Shown: one piece after another, positions 55,415 through 64,000 of the stretch
Position numbering within the stretch: the stretch's first letter is position 1
Layout of the letters: every line of letters starts with the position of its first letter
Assembly (NCBI RefSeq): GCF_015265455.1
Contig: NZ_CP054492.1
Coordinates: 992,001-1,056,000 of the forward strand
Reading direction: 5' to 3'
Length of the DNA stretch: 64,000 nt
Source: Candidatus Sulfurimonas baltica
Lineage (GTDB): Bacteria > Campylobacterota > Campylobacteria > Campylobacterales > Sulfurimonadaceae
The notes under the pieces: model-generated
Told to the model about the DNA's origin: nothing
The model's input: only the letters and a program-made list of their open reading frames with translations
The model's database searches: none
Program-made: the position numbers and the translations under genes

Positions 55415-56084
55415 GTATATTTATGGTTACATTCTTTTTTATATCTATATAAAAGCTTGTATTTGCAGTTAAAATTTCGAGTTCATTCATCTTATGATTG
55501 TCTATGTTTTGAGCACTTATTTCAACAGAAAATAGACTATACTTTTTATCTTCATATTTTATGTGCTCTCCAACCCTGTAAAATATTTTGGTATTAATTT
55601 TTTCATTATGAATAAAACATAAATATATTTTATTCAGTATTTTTATAAAGCTGTTTGAGTCAATGATAATTTCAGGTATTGTCGGATCAAACTCTTTTGT
55701 AAAAATTATATTTGAGTTAATAGAGTTTGTAGATATACATAAATCTACAAGTGTATAGATATTTGTTAGTTCACCGATGGGTTGAGGAGGTTTATTAATC
55801 TTGAAAGATGGTGATTGGTAGAGTTTAATCCCTACTTCATTTTCATTTTCATACCCTACTGTAACAGCGAAAAACTTATAACGCCCAAACTCTAACTCTA
55901 TAAAAGTTGTCTTGAACCCAAAAGTTACATTCGCATAAGCGGTTGCTATTTTAAAAATCTCATCTGCACTAGTAGCACCAAGCAAGAACTGTGCTTCAGA
56001 GTTAAGTGATATTATTTTACCGATTGAATCAAAGAGTATAAAAGGGTTGTAGTCATACTCTATCCACTGCTGTTCAAATGTCAT
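55398..56084 (-). CDS. PAS-like protein with a degenerate kinase-like C-terminus
   Basis: The 228-residue soluble protein starts with a PAS-like segment (YNPFILFDSIGKIISLNSEAQFLLG, residues ~11-35, read as two parts). The C-terminal half (~140-228) has the helix-strand rhythm of a HATPase domain (DSNSFIKILNKIYLCFI, ending NVTINIPM) but no N, G1 or G2 box that I can see. It may be a non-catalytic sensor partner. It is 12 bases downstream of rpoD on the same strand. Confidence 0.65.
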   Translation of the reverse strand: MTFEQQWIEYDYNPFILFDSIGKIISLNSEAQFLLGATSADEIFKIATAYANVTFGFKTTFIELEFGRYKFFAVTVGYENENEVGIKLYQSPSFKINKPPQPIGELTNIYTLVDLCISTNSINSNIIFTKEFDPTIPEIIIDSNSFIKILNKIYLCFIHNEKINTKIFYRVGEHIKYEDKKYSLFSVEISAQNIDNHKMNELEILTANTSFYIDIKKNVTINIPMITS

Positions 56085-56096
56085 ATATTGTTTCTG

Positions 56097-57962
56097 CTAC
56101 TCTTCTATGTAATTCTTAAGTTTTCTTCCAACTTTAGGATGTTTTAATTTCTTGATCGCACTTGACTCTATTTGACGAACACGTTCACGAGTAACACTTA
56201 GCTCTTTTCCAATCTCCTCTAATGTTCTATCGCTTTCATCGTCCATTATCCCAAAACGAAGTTTTATAACAGCTTTTTCTCTCTCGTTTAATTGTTCTAA
56301 CACACTCTCAATCTGAACTCTTAAATCATCTTTTAATATAGCATCAGATGGAGACAGTGATGTTTTATCTTCTATAAAATCTCCAAAACGACCATCATCT
56401 TCACTCCCTATAGGAGCCTCAAGACTGATAGGCTCTTTTGTAATTTTAATTACATTTTTTACTTTTTCAACTGACAATCCAACCTCTTCAGCAATTGTTT
56501 CAACATCCGGCTCTTTGCCGTGCTCTTGAAGGTGTTTACGCATTATTTTATTAATACGGTTGATTGTTTCAATCATATGAATTGGAATACGGATAGTTCT
56601 TGCCTGATCCGCTATTGCACGGCTAATAGCCTGTCGAATCCACCAAGTTGCATATGTCGAAAATTTATACCCTTTTTGGTATTCAAACTTATCAACAGCT
56701 TTCATAAGACCAATATTTCCCTCTTGTATAAGATCAAGAAAAGGGAGTCCGCGATTAGTATATCTTTTAGCGATAGATACAACAAGTCTTAGATTTGATT
56801 TAGCCATCTTAGTTTTTGAGATTTCAGAAATATTTTTACCACGTTTAATCTGTTCTAAAATATCAGCTAGTTTTTCAGGTTCCATATCAAAGCTGTTTTT
56901 TGAAGCCTCTTTTGTTTGTGCAAGCTTTTTAATTTCCATATATGTACTAACCATAGTAGCTTCTGGAACCATATTGGCAATGTCTTCTTTGTTTAAGTCA
57001 CAAATTTTATCAACTAAAATTCTGTGATTTGCTTTTAAAGTTTTGTTAAATAATGGAAGTTTGTATTCTAGTCTTTTTAATTCTTTATCGTAACCATCAT
57101 CACTTTTAAGTGCAGTTTCCATAGCTTTAACAAGTTCATTTATTAGTTTTGAGGTTGGCCCCAACTCTAATAATTTTTCTCTAAGTGCACCTTTTTTAAA
57201 TGTAACTCCCAAGAAATACATAACTATCTCTTCTGTTATTTCACCATCTAAATTTTCTTTTGATTGATCAGCAAGTTTAATCCACTCTTTTTTTGCTTTT
57301 TCTAATGCTTTAAAACTTACAGTAACTTTTTCAACTCTTGTTTTATCTTTAGCTGTTAAGACTACTTCTTCAACTTCGTCAGATGAGTCATCATTAGAAT
57401 CTGTGTCATCATTAGTATCTGTTTCTTCTTTTTCATCTTCAAAACTTCTAAATAGCTCTTTAACTCTTCTTTCACGGTTTATTAAAGGTTCTCTATAGTC
57501 TAAAATAAAATCTATTAAATATGGAACAGAACAGATTGCATCAATTATAATGCTCTCACCATTTTCTATTTTTTTAGATATCTCAATCTCTTCTTCTTTC
57601 GTAAGAAGAGGAATCTGACCCATTTCACGTAAGTACATACGTACAGGAGAGTCTGAACGAGACCACTCAAGAAGTTCATGCTCTTTTAATATGTCAAATT
57701 TATCAGTTTCATTGTTTTCAAGCATTTTTCTTTGTACAGATCTTCTTGCCTCAGCTTCTTTGTCATTGAGAAGTTTTGCATGTTCTGATGCTGTATATAT
57801 ACAAGCTTTATTTTTTGTAATAAGCTTAAATATATTTTTTGCTTGTGCTGCCGTTGGTTGCTTGTCAAAAAGTTCAATCAGTGATTCATATGTTGAGCAC
57901 TCTTTTGATTTTTGATTGGTAAAGAAAGTTTCAATTGCTTTGTTGAGTTCTTTAGCTGTCAT
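56097..57962 (-). CDS. rpoD: RNA polymerase primary sigma factor (sigma-70)
   Basis: The 621-residue factor has region 1.2 [21 protein letters not shown] (~106-125), an acidic non-conserved insert (~170-200), region 2 [21 protein letters not shown] with [13 protein letters not shown] (~410-450), and region 4 [19 protein letters not shown] (~580-600). It directs housekeeping transcription. It is divergent from the sigma-54 flagellar genes. Confidence 0.97.
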   Translation of the reverse strand: MTAKELNKAIETFFTNQKSKECSTYESLIELFDKQPTAAQAKNIFKLITKNKACIYTASEHAKLLNDKEAEARRSVQRKMLENNETDKFDILKEHELLEWSRSDSPVRMYLREMGQIPLLTKEEEIEISKKIENGESIIIDAICSVPYLIDFILDYREPLINRERRVKELFRSFEDEKEETDTNDDTDSNDDSSDEVEEVVLTAKDKTRVEKVTVSFKALEKAKKEWIKLADQSKENLDGEITEEIVMYFLGVTFKKGALREKLLELGPTSKLINELVKAMETALKSDDGYDKELKRLEYKLPLFNKTLKANHRILVDKICDLNKEDIANMVPEATMVSTYMEIKKLAQTKEASKNSFDMEPEKLADILEQIKRGKNISEISKTKMAKSNLRLVVSIAKRYTNRGLPFLDLIQEGNIGLMKAVDKFEYQKGYKFSTYATWWIRQAISRAIADQARTIRIPIHMIETINRINKIMRKHLQEHGKEPDVETIAEEVGLSVEKVKNVIKITKEPISLEAPIGSEDDGRFGDFIEDKTSLSPSDAILKDDLRVQIESVLEQLNEREKAVIKLRFGIMDDESDRTLEEIGKELSVTRERVRQIESSAIKKLKHPKVGRKLKNYIEE

Positions 57963-58047
57963 ATAAAGTATGCCTTTATGTAGAGTTTGTAAGATTTTTT
58001 AAAGGTGGATTATACCGAAACATTCTTAAAGCCTCCTTTTTTATTTA

Positions 58048-58064
58048 TTGGCACACTACTTGCT
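58048..58064 (+). promoter_or_regulatory. Sigma-54 promoter of flgF
   Basis: TTGGCACACTACTTGCT contains the -24 element TGGCAC (58049-58054) and the -12 element TTGC (58060-58063), separated by exactly five bases, a perfect match to the RpoN consensus. The flgF ATG follows 37 bases downstream. Middle flagellar genes in this phylum are RpoN-dependent. Confidence 0.88.
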
Positions 58065-58100
58065 TTTGTATTTGAAATAAACTAGTAAAAAGGGATTTTT

Positions 58101-58922
58101 ATGCAAAGTGGATATTATAGCTCAACAGCAGGTATGGTGACTCAATTTAATCGTTTAGATACTATTGCAAATAATCTTGCCAATGTAAATACAATTGGAT
58201 TTAAGGAAGATAATCTTGTTGTTGGCGATTTTATGCGTCTTTATAAAGAGGCAAGAGATGAAGTTCCAAACGAAAATAATACCAAAGAAGCGGCTCAGTT
58301 TCTAAACAGAGCCATGAATAAAGCTCCACAAATTGTAGACTCATTTACTAATCATTCGCTAGGAACATTGCAAAAAAGCGATAATCCGCTAGATTTTGCT
58401 CTTTCGAAAGAGGGCATGTTCTTTATGGTTAAAACACCAGAGGGAGTAAGACTTACAAGAGATGGCTCATTTACTGCCGATGATGAAGGTAAGCTTGTGA
58501 CTAAACAAGGTTATGAAGTTTTGCCAAATGATTATTTTGCATCAAAAAGCCCAATAGTTATCAACAGAGAAGACAGCATAATAGAAGTCGATAAAAATGG
58601 AAACATGTACACTAATGTACCAAACGGTGTAAAGCTAGTCGCTGGTTCTAAACTTTTTGTTGCACAGCCAGATAATATGAATCTTCTAAAAAAAGAGGGT
58701 GATAATCTTTATAAATATCCTGGAATTGATGAACTTAAAAGTTTAGATGAGAGTGGAGCTGTACGACAAGGTTTTGTAGAAAAAAGCAATGTTAATGCCG
58801 TTAAAATGATGACAAATATGATAGAGACAAATCGTCTCGTAGGAATGTATCAAAAAGCCATGGATACACAGATGAATGATATGAACCGCGATGCAATTGA
58901 AAAAATTGCTAGAAAATCTTAG
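58101..58922 (+). CDS. flgF: Flagellar basal-body rod protein (FlgF/FlgG2-like)
   Basis: The 273-residue rod protein has the N-terminal motif DTIANNLANVNTIGFKEDN (~20-38) and a C-terminal helix region (VNAVKMMTNMIETNRLVGMY). A middle D1 domain contains DNPLDFALSKEGMFFMV. Compared with the neighbouring FlgG it lacks the FlgG-specific insert and is the proximal rod candidate. RpoN-driven from 58048. flgG lies 110 bases on, with hairpins in between. Confidence 0.9.
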   Translation: MQSGYYSSTAGMVTQFNRLDTIANNLANVNTIGFKEDNLVVGDFMRLYKEARDEVPNENNTKEAAQFLNRAMNKAPQIVDSFTNHSLGTLQKSDNPLDFALSKEGMFFMVKTPEGVRLTRDGSFTADDEGKLVTKQGYEVLPNDYFASKSPIVINREDSIIEVDKNGNMYTNVPNGVKLVAGSKLFVAQPDNMNLLKKEGDNLYKYPGIDELKSLDESGAVRQGFVEKSNVNAVKMMTNMIETNRLVGMYQKAMDTQMNDMNRDAIEKIARKS

Positions 58923-58934
58923 CTTTAGTAGTCT

Positions 58935-59005
58935 AAGCGGCGCCAGCGAAGTAAAGGAACTTTTGTTTCTTTACTGGAATAACAAATGAAGAGTTTTCTT
59001 CATTT
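58935..59005. repeat. Structured intergenic repeat, copy 2, plus terminator-like hairpin
   Basis: AGTAAAGGAAC (58950-58960) pairs with GTTTCTTTACT (58965-58975) around TTTT, preceded by GCGGCGCCAGCGAA, as in the copy at 30850-30895. A second hairpin, AAATGAAGA (58984-58992) with TCTTCATTT (58997-59005), follows. Both lie between flgF and flgG, so they may dampen read-through. Confidence 0.5.
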
Positions 59006-59032
59006 TATGAAATAAAATTAAGGAATAAAATT

Positions 59033-59821
59033 ATGATGCAATCACTTTATACTGCCTCTACCGGAATGCTGGGGATGCAGACACAAATAGATACCACAGC
59101 AAATAATATTGCCAATGTTAATACAATTGGATTTAAAAAATCTCGTGCAGAGTTTGCAGACTTGATGTACAAGGTTATGGAATATGCTGGAACTTCTACT
59201 AGTGATGTAACAAAGAGTCCTACAGGTATAGAAGTTGGTCTTGGTTCTCGTCCTACCGCTATAAATAAGATTTTTTCAGAGGGAAGTCTCAAGCAGACTG
59301 ACAATCAACTGGACTTAGCTATAACTGGTAGAGGATTTTTTAAACTTGAGCTTCCAGATGGAACTGAGGTCTACTCAAGAAATGGTGCATTTAAAATTGA
59401 TGAAAATGGCACGATGGTTAATAGTGATGGATACAAACTAGTTCCTGAAGTTGTTATTCCACCTGATGCAACAAACATCAGTATAGGTACAGATGGAACA
59501 ATGACTGTTGTTCAGCCTGGACAGACTCAGGCTACACAAATCGGACAAGTTACACTAACAAACTTTATAAATCCAGCCGGTCTGCACTCTATGGGAGATA
59601 ACCTTTATATTGAAACAGACAGCTCTGGTCAACCAGTTGAGGGTACTCCTGGTCTTGACGGTCTTGGAGTATTGAGACAAGGTTTTGTTGAGTTAAGTAA
59701 TGTTGAACTTGTTGTTGAACTAACTGACCTTATTACGGGTCAAAGAGCTTATGATTCAAACTCAAAAGTAATCACTACAAGTGATGAAATGCTACAAACT
59801 GTAAATAATCTAAAAAGATAG
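59033..59821 (+). CDS. flgG: Flagellar basal-body rod protein FlgG (distal rod)
   Basis: The 262-residue distal rod protein has QIDTTANNIANVNTIGFKKS (~17-36), the FlgG-specific YKVMEYAG insertion, DNQLDLAITGRGFFKLEL (~92-109), and the C-terminal FVELSNVELVVELTDLITGQ with RAYDSNSKVI. Length is canonical (E. coli 260). It follows flgF at 110 bases. Confidence 0.96.
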   Translation: MMQSLYTASTGMLGMQTQIDTTANNIANVNTIGFKKSRAEFADLMYKVMEYAGTSTSDVTKSPTGIEVGLGSRPTAINKIFSEGSLKQTDNQLDLAITGRGFFKLELPDGTEVYSRNGAFKIDENGTMVNSDGYKLVPEVVIPPDATNISIGTDGTMTVVQPGQTQATQIGQVTLTNFINPAGLHSMGDNLYIETDSSGQPVEGTPGLDGLGVLRQGFVELSNVELVVELTDLITGQRAYDSNSKVITTSDEMLQTVNNLKR

Positions 59822-59882
59822 TAACTCCTTAAATACAGCTTGATACTATTTGATATCAAGCTTATTCAACAATCTCAAATCA

Positions 59883-60083
59883 TTATTTTATATTTAAAAA
59901 TCTGTCAATCTCATTTTTCGGAAGAGGCCTAGAGATTAGATAGCCTTGAATTTAATCACAATTTAAATTTTTAATAAGTTCAAATTGCTCATCAGTATCT
60001 ACTACTTCGGTGATTACTTTAAATGAATATATACTTGCTGTCTCTATAGTCATCTCTATTGATTTTTTATCTTTGCATATTCT
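59883..60083 (-). pseudogene. Remnant of an EAL-domain C-terminus
   Basis: Reading the reverse strand from about 60083 gives YRICKDKKSIEMTIETASIY, then SFKVITEVVDTDEQFELIKN, then LNCD, a TAA stop, IQGYLISRPLPKNEIDRFLN and IK. This matches the last part of an EAL domain (AEGVET-x-EQ, then GCD-x-x-QGY-x-x-S-x-P) with the stop inside the usually conserved CD-x-x-QGY stretch and E/A replacements at the catalytic motif. Nothing upstream restores the rest, so it is a decayed fragment. It fills most of the gap between flgG and tpx. Confidence 0.75.
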
Positions 60084-60149
60084 GTAATTGGTATTTTTTT
60101 TATTAATAGCTATAATGTAAAACTTAATTTAAAATAGAAGGACAATCTC

Positions 60150-60722
60150 ATGAAAAAAATCGCAGTAGTATTACTTATTCTATCAACAACATTCTTAATT
60201 GCTTCTAGCATAGTTGTTAAAAGTGAAGGCAAGGTATTGATGGTTAAAGGAAATTATCCAAATGTTGGTGAAGATGCACCAATAGTACGTGTTGTAAAGA
60301 CGGACTTGTCTATTAAAACAATAGGCGGTAAAAGTGGCAGAGTGCAAGTGATTGCAACAGTTCCATCTATTGATACACCTGTATGTTCTCTGGAGTCAAA
60401 GAGGTTTGATGATGAGATTAAAAACTATCCGAATGTTGATATGACTGTTGTCTCAATGGACCTTCCTTTTGCTGATGATCGTTTTTGTGAAGGACGTGGT
60501 ATAAAGAACATTGATGTTTCTTCAGATTTTGCACATAGGGAAGTTGGTGAAAAATATGGCGTTGTGATTACCGATGGTGAACTTAAAGGGTTGCTGATTC
60601 GTTCAATTTTTGTTATTGGCAAAGATGGGAAAATAATGTACAAAGAGATTGTCCCAGACCTTGGAATGCATCCAGATTACAATAAAGTGATGAACGCTGT
60701 TGAGCTTGCTGAGTTGTTGTAA
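60150..60722 (+). CDS. tpx: Thiol peroxidase with a signal peptide (exported Tpx)
   Basis: The 190-residue peroxidase has the peroxidatic cysteine in PSIDTPVCSLESKRF (~71-85) and a resolving cysteine in DRFCEGRGIKNI (~112-123). A 20-residue hydrophobic N-terminus (MKKIAVVLLILSTTFLIASS) precedes the Tpx domain, so the enzyme is probably periplasmic. The usual Tpx has ~165 residues and no such leader. A good GAAGGA lies before the ATG. It stands alone between the EAL remnant and convergent recO. Confidence 0.9.
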   Translation: MKKIAVVLLILSTTFLIASSIVVKSEGKVLMVKGNYPNVGEDAPIVRVVKTDLSIKTIGGKSGRVQVIATVPSIDTPVCSLESKRFDDEIKNYPNVDMTVVSMDLPFADDRFCEGRGIKNIDVSSDFAHREVGEKYGVVITDGELKGLLIRSIFVIGKDGKIMYKEIVPDLGMHPDYNKVMNAVELAELL

Positions 60723-60726
60723 CTAT

Positions 60727-61344
60727 TTAAAGCCCTTCAAGCAATACATACCAAAGTCTGTTTATTTCTTCGTCACTTAGAAATAGGGTGGACTTGTTTT
60801 GAAATAACTCATTAAATTCTTTTTCTTTTATACTGAAGGTGTGAGAACACTCTTTATGAGTTGGGAGATATGCACGTATAAGTGAAACATCATTTTTTAT
60901 AGGAAGCGAACATAAAAAGCAAACAAGATCTACATGTAGTCTTCCCTCGTGCTCCAACATTTTTATATAAGATTCTATAGCTACTCTTTTTGGGTTTTGT
61001 TTATTCCAATTTTGTGATGCGTTCTCTATTAAGTCAAAGTAAAACTCATCTATCTCCTCTGCATCTTTTAGGTGTTTGTAAAAAAGTGCTAAAAAGTCTT
61101 GCCAAACTTTCAATAACTTATAATCATTCATCCACCTAAAACCAATATGGATTACATCTTTTAATCTTGAAATAGTTGATTTTGTAGAATTGTCTTTTTC
61201 ATAATCAATTTTAAAGCCAAGATTTATCACTCCATGTCTTGCTCCATAGAATCTATAAAGAGTATCTAAGCTATCTCTTGATAATATTGTAACTATCAAG
61301 TCTTCATCTTTAACTTTATTAAGATTTAGAATAAAACCTTGCAT
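60727..61344 (-). CDS. recO: DNA repair protein RecO
   Basis: The 205-residue protein starts MQGFILNLNKVKDEDLIVTIL, the OB-fold opening of RecO, and has the helical middle typical of the family. The C-terminal zinc-finger is reduced to CFLC (~143-146) plus HKECSH, as in other short campylobacterial RecO proteins. It helps load RecA onto SSB-coated DNA. It is convergent with tpx, 4 bases apart. Confidence 0.85.
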   Translation of the reverse strand: MQGFILNLNKVKDEDLIVTILSRDSLDTLYRFYGARHGVINLGFKIDYEKDNSTKSTISRLKDVIHIGFRWMNDYKLLKVWQDFLALFYKHLKDAEEIDEFYFDLIENASQNWNKQNPKRVAIESYIKMLEHEGRLHVDLVCFLCSLPIKNDVSLIRAYLPTHKECSHTFSIKEKEFNELFQNKSTLFLSDEEINRLWYVLLEGL

Positions 61345-61519
61345 ATTTGCTTCTTTTCCCTACATAATTGAAATTTATTAAAAAAATATTTCTAATATTA
61401 TACTTTCTTAAACCTTTAAATAGTACAATACGTGACCTATCTCTAAATATACCAAGTTATATTAAAAAGAGATTAAAATTTGAAAAAATTTGCATAAATT
61501 GTAAAATTTAGGAGTGAAG

Positions 61520-64000
61520 ATGGTTGAATATCGTGATTTGTTAAGATCATTCAAAGATAATTGTGGATTTGGTTTAGTTGCCAACATTAAAAATAAAGCT
61601 TCTCATAAAGTTTTAAACGATGCTGTTACAGCATTGGAGAGAATGATGCATCGTGGTGCAGTAGCGGCTGATGGTAAAACAGGTGATGGTAGTGGACTAC
61701 TTCTCTCTTTGCCGGAGGACTTTCTTCGTAACGAGGCATCCATAAATGGCATCGAACTACCAAAGCAATTTGCAATAGCATCTGTTTTTACAAAAGATTT
61801 AGCTCATCTTGACATAATCGAATCAATCTGTATTAATAATGATCTAAAAGTTGTATTTAGACGTGAGGTACCAGTTGATGTAAGAGCGCTAGGTGCACAG
61901 GCATTAGCATCACTTCCAAATATTGTTCAACTTTTTATAATCCCAAACTCAATTATGGCTACAAACAGATTTGATGCTCTTTTATATCTTTCTCGCAAAG
62001 AGAGCGAACATAAACTAGTAGATGATAGAAACTTTTACATAGCATCAATGAGTTCAACAGTTCTTTCATATAAAGGGCTTGTTATGCCTACTCATATTAA
62101 AGAGTTTTATAAAGATTTACAAGATGAGAACTTTAAAATCTCTTTTTCACTTTTTCACCAAAGATTTTCAACTAATACTCTTCCTGAATGGAGACTTGCA
62201 CAGCCATTTCGTGCAGTTGCTCATAATGGTGAGATTAACTCTGTTGAAGGTAACCGTTTTAATGTTGAGATAAAATCTGAGTCTATAAAAAGTGATGTTT
62301 TTACAGATGAAGAGATGCAAAGAATATTGCCAATTTTACAATTGAACTCATCTGACAGCGCAAGTGCTGATAACTTTTTTGAATTTCTTCTAGTTAATGG
62401 TATGGATTTCTTTAAAGCAGTTCGTGCAGTAATCCCAGGTGCATGGCAAAATGCTCCACATATGGATCCTGAACTTCGTGCATTTTATGAGTATCATTCA
62501 ACAGTATTTGAAGCTTGGGATGGACCGGCTGCATTTTCTGTAACTGATGGACGTTATATTGGTTGTGTATTAGATAGAAACGGTCTTCGTCCGTCGAAAT
62601 ATATAGTAACTAAAGATGATAATCTTCTTATAGCAAGTGAGTATGGTGTTGTAGATATTGCAGAAGAGGATATAAAAGAGAGAGGTCGACTACAGTCTGG
62701 TGAGATGTTGGGGCTAGATCTAAAATTTGGAAAACTACTTAAAAATGATCAGATAAATGATTACCTGAAAAGCTCAAACCCATATATGAAATGGTTAAAT
62801 GAGCATATGATATATCTGCAAGAACATGTAGAAGATCAATATATGACTAATTGTGACTATGAGGGACAAGATCTAATCAACAGACAAAGATATTTCAATA
62901 TTACTCATGAAGTTATTGAACAAGTTATTGAACCTATGATTATTGAAGGAAAAGAAGCTGTTGGTTCGATGGGTGATGATACACCGCTTGCTGCATTTTC
63001 AAATAAGCAAAGAGCATTTACTGACTTTTTTAAACAGAAATTTGCGCAGGTTACAAACCCTCCAATTGATCCTATCAGAGAAAAAGTCGTAATGAGTCTC
63101 AATACAGGGTTTGGTGAAATTCATAATATTTTAGATGAAATTCCAACTCACGCTCATCGTTTAAAGGCTATATCACCAATTATAACTAGAGAAAAATTAG
63201 AAGTATTAAAATCATTCGGAGATAAAAAATCACCTAGCTATCAGGCTTTTTATTGCAATAAAACATTTTCAACTGCTTTTAGTGGTGGGCTTAAAGATGC
63301 ATTAGAAACCTTGGTAGAAAATGTAATAAGCTCTGTTAAAAATGATGGAACTAGAATAGTGATATTGGATGATTATGAGTTTAGTAAAGATAATAAGATT
63401 ATGCCTATGGCAATGGTTATTGGTCGTCTAAATATTGCTCTTCTTAAATCTAAGATTCGTCATCTCGTTTCTATGATTGCAGTTACTGGAGAAGTTACAG
63501 ATTCTCATGGTGCAGCTGTCTTGATCGGGTATGGTGCTTCTGCTGTATACCCAAATCTTCTTTTTGCTACCACTGCTGAACACACTGACAGATCTAAAGC
63601 TATTAATGTGAATTGTCATGAAGCTTTAAAATTAGTTCATGGTTCATTAAATGCAGGACTTCTTAAAATAATGTCTAAAATGGGTATTGCAACAATAGCT
63701 TCTTATCGTAATTCTGGATTATTTGATGTTATGGGTCTTAGTCGTGAAATAGTTAAAGATTGTTTTAGCAGTTCTCACTCTGCTTTAAACGGATTAAACT
63801 ACGATGACATAGATGAAAGACTTACAAAATATCATAAAGATGCTTTTGAAGAGAGTGGTTTTAATAAAATTTTCCCACTTAATATTGGTGGATATTATAA
63901 GTTTTATAACGGACAAGAACACCACGATTTCGGTCCTTCTGTAATTCATGCAATACATGCAGTTGCAGAGAGTGGCAAAAAACAAGATTATGATAAATTA
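61520..64000 (+). CDS. gltB: Glutamate synthase large subunit, N-terminal 827 codons (runs off the window)
   Basis: The start ATG 61520 has GGAG 5 bases upstream. Residues 1-~390 form the class II glutamine amidotransferase: the nucleophile cysteine is Cys15 in DNCGFGLVAN, so a 14-residue propeptide is expected. HRGAVAADGKTGDGSGLL (~45-62), HQRFSTNTLPEW and HNGEINSVEGN follow. The central domain begins near residue 430; residues after ~800 approach the FMN-binding domain, outside the window. It makes glutamate from glutamine and 2-oxoglutarate with GltD. No frame break is seen in this part. Confidence 0.95.
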   Translation, partial: MVEYRDLLRSFKDNCGFGLVANIKNKASHKVLNDAVTALERMMHRGAVAADGKTGDGSGLLLSLPEDFLRNEASINGIELPKQFAIASVFTKDLAHLDIIESICINNDLKVVFRREVPVDVRALGAQALASLPNIVQLFIIPNSIMATNRFDALLYLSRKESEHKLVDDRNFYIASMSSTVLSYKGLVMPTHIKEFYKDLQDENFKISFSLFHQRFSTNTLPEWRLAQPFRAVAHNGEINSVEGNRFNVEIKSESIKSDVFTDEEMQRILPILQLNSSDSASADNFFEFLLVNGMDFFKAVRAVIPGAWQNAPHMDPELRAFYEYHSTVFEAWDGPAAFSVTDGRYIGCVLDRNGLRPSKYIVTKDDNLLIASEYGVVDIAEEDIKERGRLQSGEMLGLDLKFGKLLKNDQINDYLKSSNPYMKWLNEHMIYLQEHVEDQYMTNCDYEGQDLINRQRYFNITHEVIEQVIEPMIIEGKEAVGSMGDDTPLAAFSNKQRAFTDFFKQKFAQVTNPPIDPIREKVVMSLNTGFGEIHNILDEIPTHAHRLKAISPIITREKLEVLKSFGDKKSPSYQAFYCNKTFSTAFSGGLKDALETLVENVISSVKNDGTRIVILDDYEFSKDNKIMPMAMVIGRLNIALLKSKIRHLVSMIAVTGEVTDSHGAAVLIGYGASAVYPNLLFATTAEHTDRSKAINVNCHEALKLVHGSLNAGLLKIMSKMGIATIASYRNSGLFDVMGLSREIVKDCFSSSHSALNGLNYDDIDERLTKYHKDAFEESGFNKIFPLNIGGYYKFYNGQEHHDFGPSVIHAIHAVAESGKKQDYDKL

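Overview
The window reads as a chromosome segment from a Sulfurimonas-like member of the Campylobacterota (formerly Epsilonproteobacteria). The evidence is the low GC content with short intergenic gaps and three lineage-typical traits. First, a Wolinella-type diheme fumarate reductase (frdCAB) lies close to an SdhABE/Mfr-type complex with a CCG-domain subunit. Second, there are BioV and carboxy(nor)spermidine polyamine genes. Third, a sigma-54 promoter precedes flagellar rod genes. The assignment rests on protein resemblance alone; no search was run.

Layout. 1-1620: the end of a probable integrated element (truncated tyrosine recombinase, small excisionase-like HTH protein, about 0.7 kb of gene-free AT-rich DNA) abuts the 3' end of a tRNA-fMet/tRNA-Gln/tRNA-fMet cluster. 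1.8-6.7 kb: ribBA and apbE converge on a reverse-strand cluster of two related 4-helix membrane proteins, an exported FMN-binding protein with an ApbE flavinylation motif, and a porin, with Fur-box-like sites. 6.8-14.8 kb: a DUF695/RraB-like protein, an MFS-PlsC fusion, polyamine genes, a GGDEF-EAL protein and a methyltransferase. 14.9-24.2 kb: a nine-gene MSHA/type II secretion-like pilus operon. 24.4-26.5 kb: bioV, mog and a zinc/cation diffusion facilitator.

26.5-35.7 kb is the respiratory core: frdCAB, xth, sdhABE and, divergent from sdhABE, a 358-residue protein that looks like SdhB fused to the second half of SdhE but contains no cysteine at all. I regard this as the most interesting object in the window. 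35.8-50.9 kb is mainly housekeeping (degenerate GGDEF protein, thiL, truD, psd, ychF, pepA, trpB, apt, rpiB, a site-2 protease, lepB, folD), plus an 11-heme cytochrome c paired with a ChaN-like lipoprotein. 51-58 kb: a monoheme cytochrome, a CitE-like lyase, a TonB-like protein, hemL, an AtpZ/I-like protein and rpoD. 58-64 kb: sigma-54-driven flgF and flgG, a decayed EAL-domain remnant, an exported thiol peroxidase, recO and the first 827 codons of gltB, which runs off the right edge.

Themes. Both directions of fumarate/succinate chemistry are encoded within 8 kb. Extracytoplasmic flavin chemistry (RibBA, ApbE, FMN-binding protein) sits beside a putatively iron-regulated porin. c-di-GMP enzymes lie directly next to a pilus operon whose ATPase has an MshEN-like N-terminus. 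Two sequence-level signals cut across genes: a repeated palindrome CTACATGTAG, and a structured intergenic repeat present at least twice.
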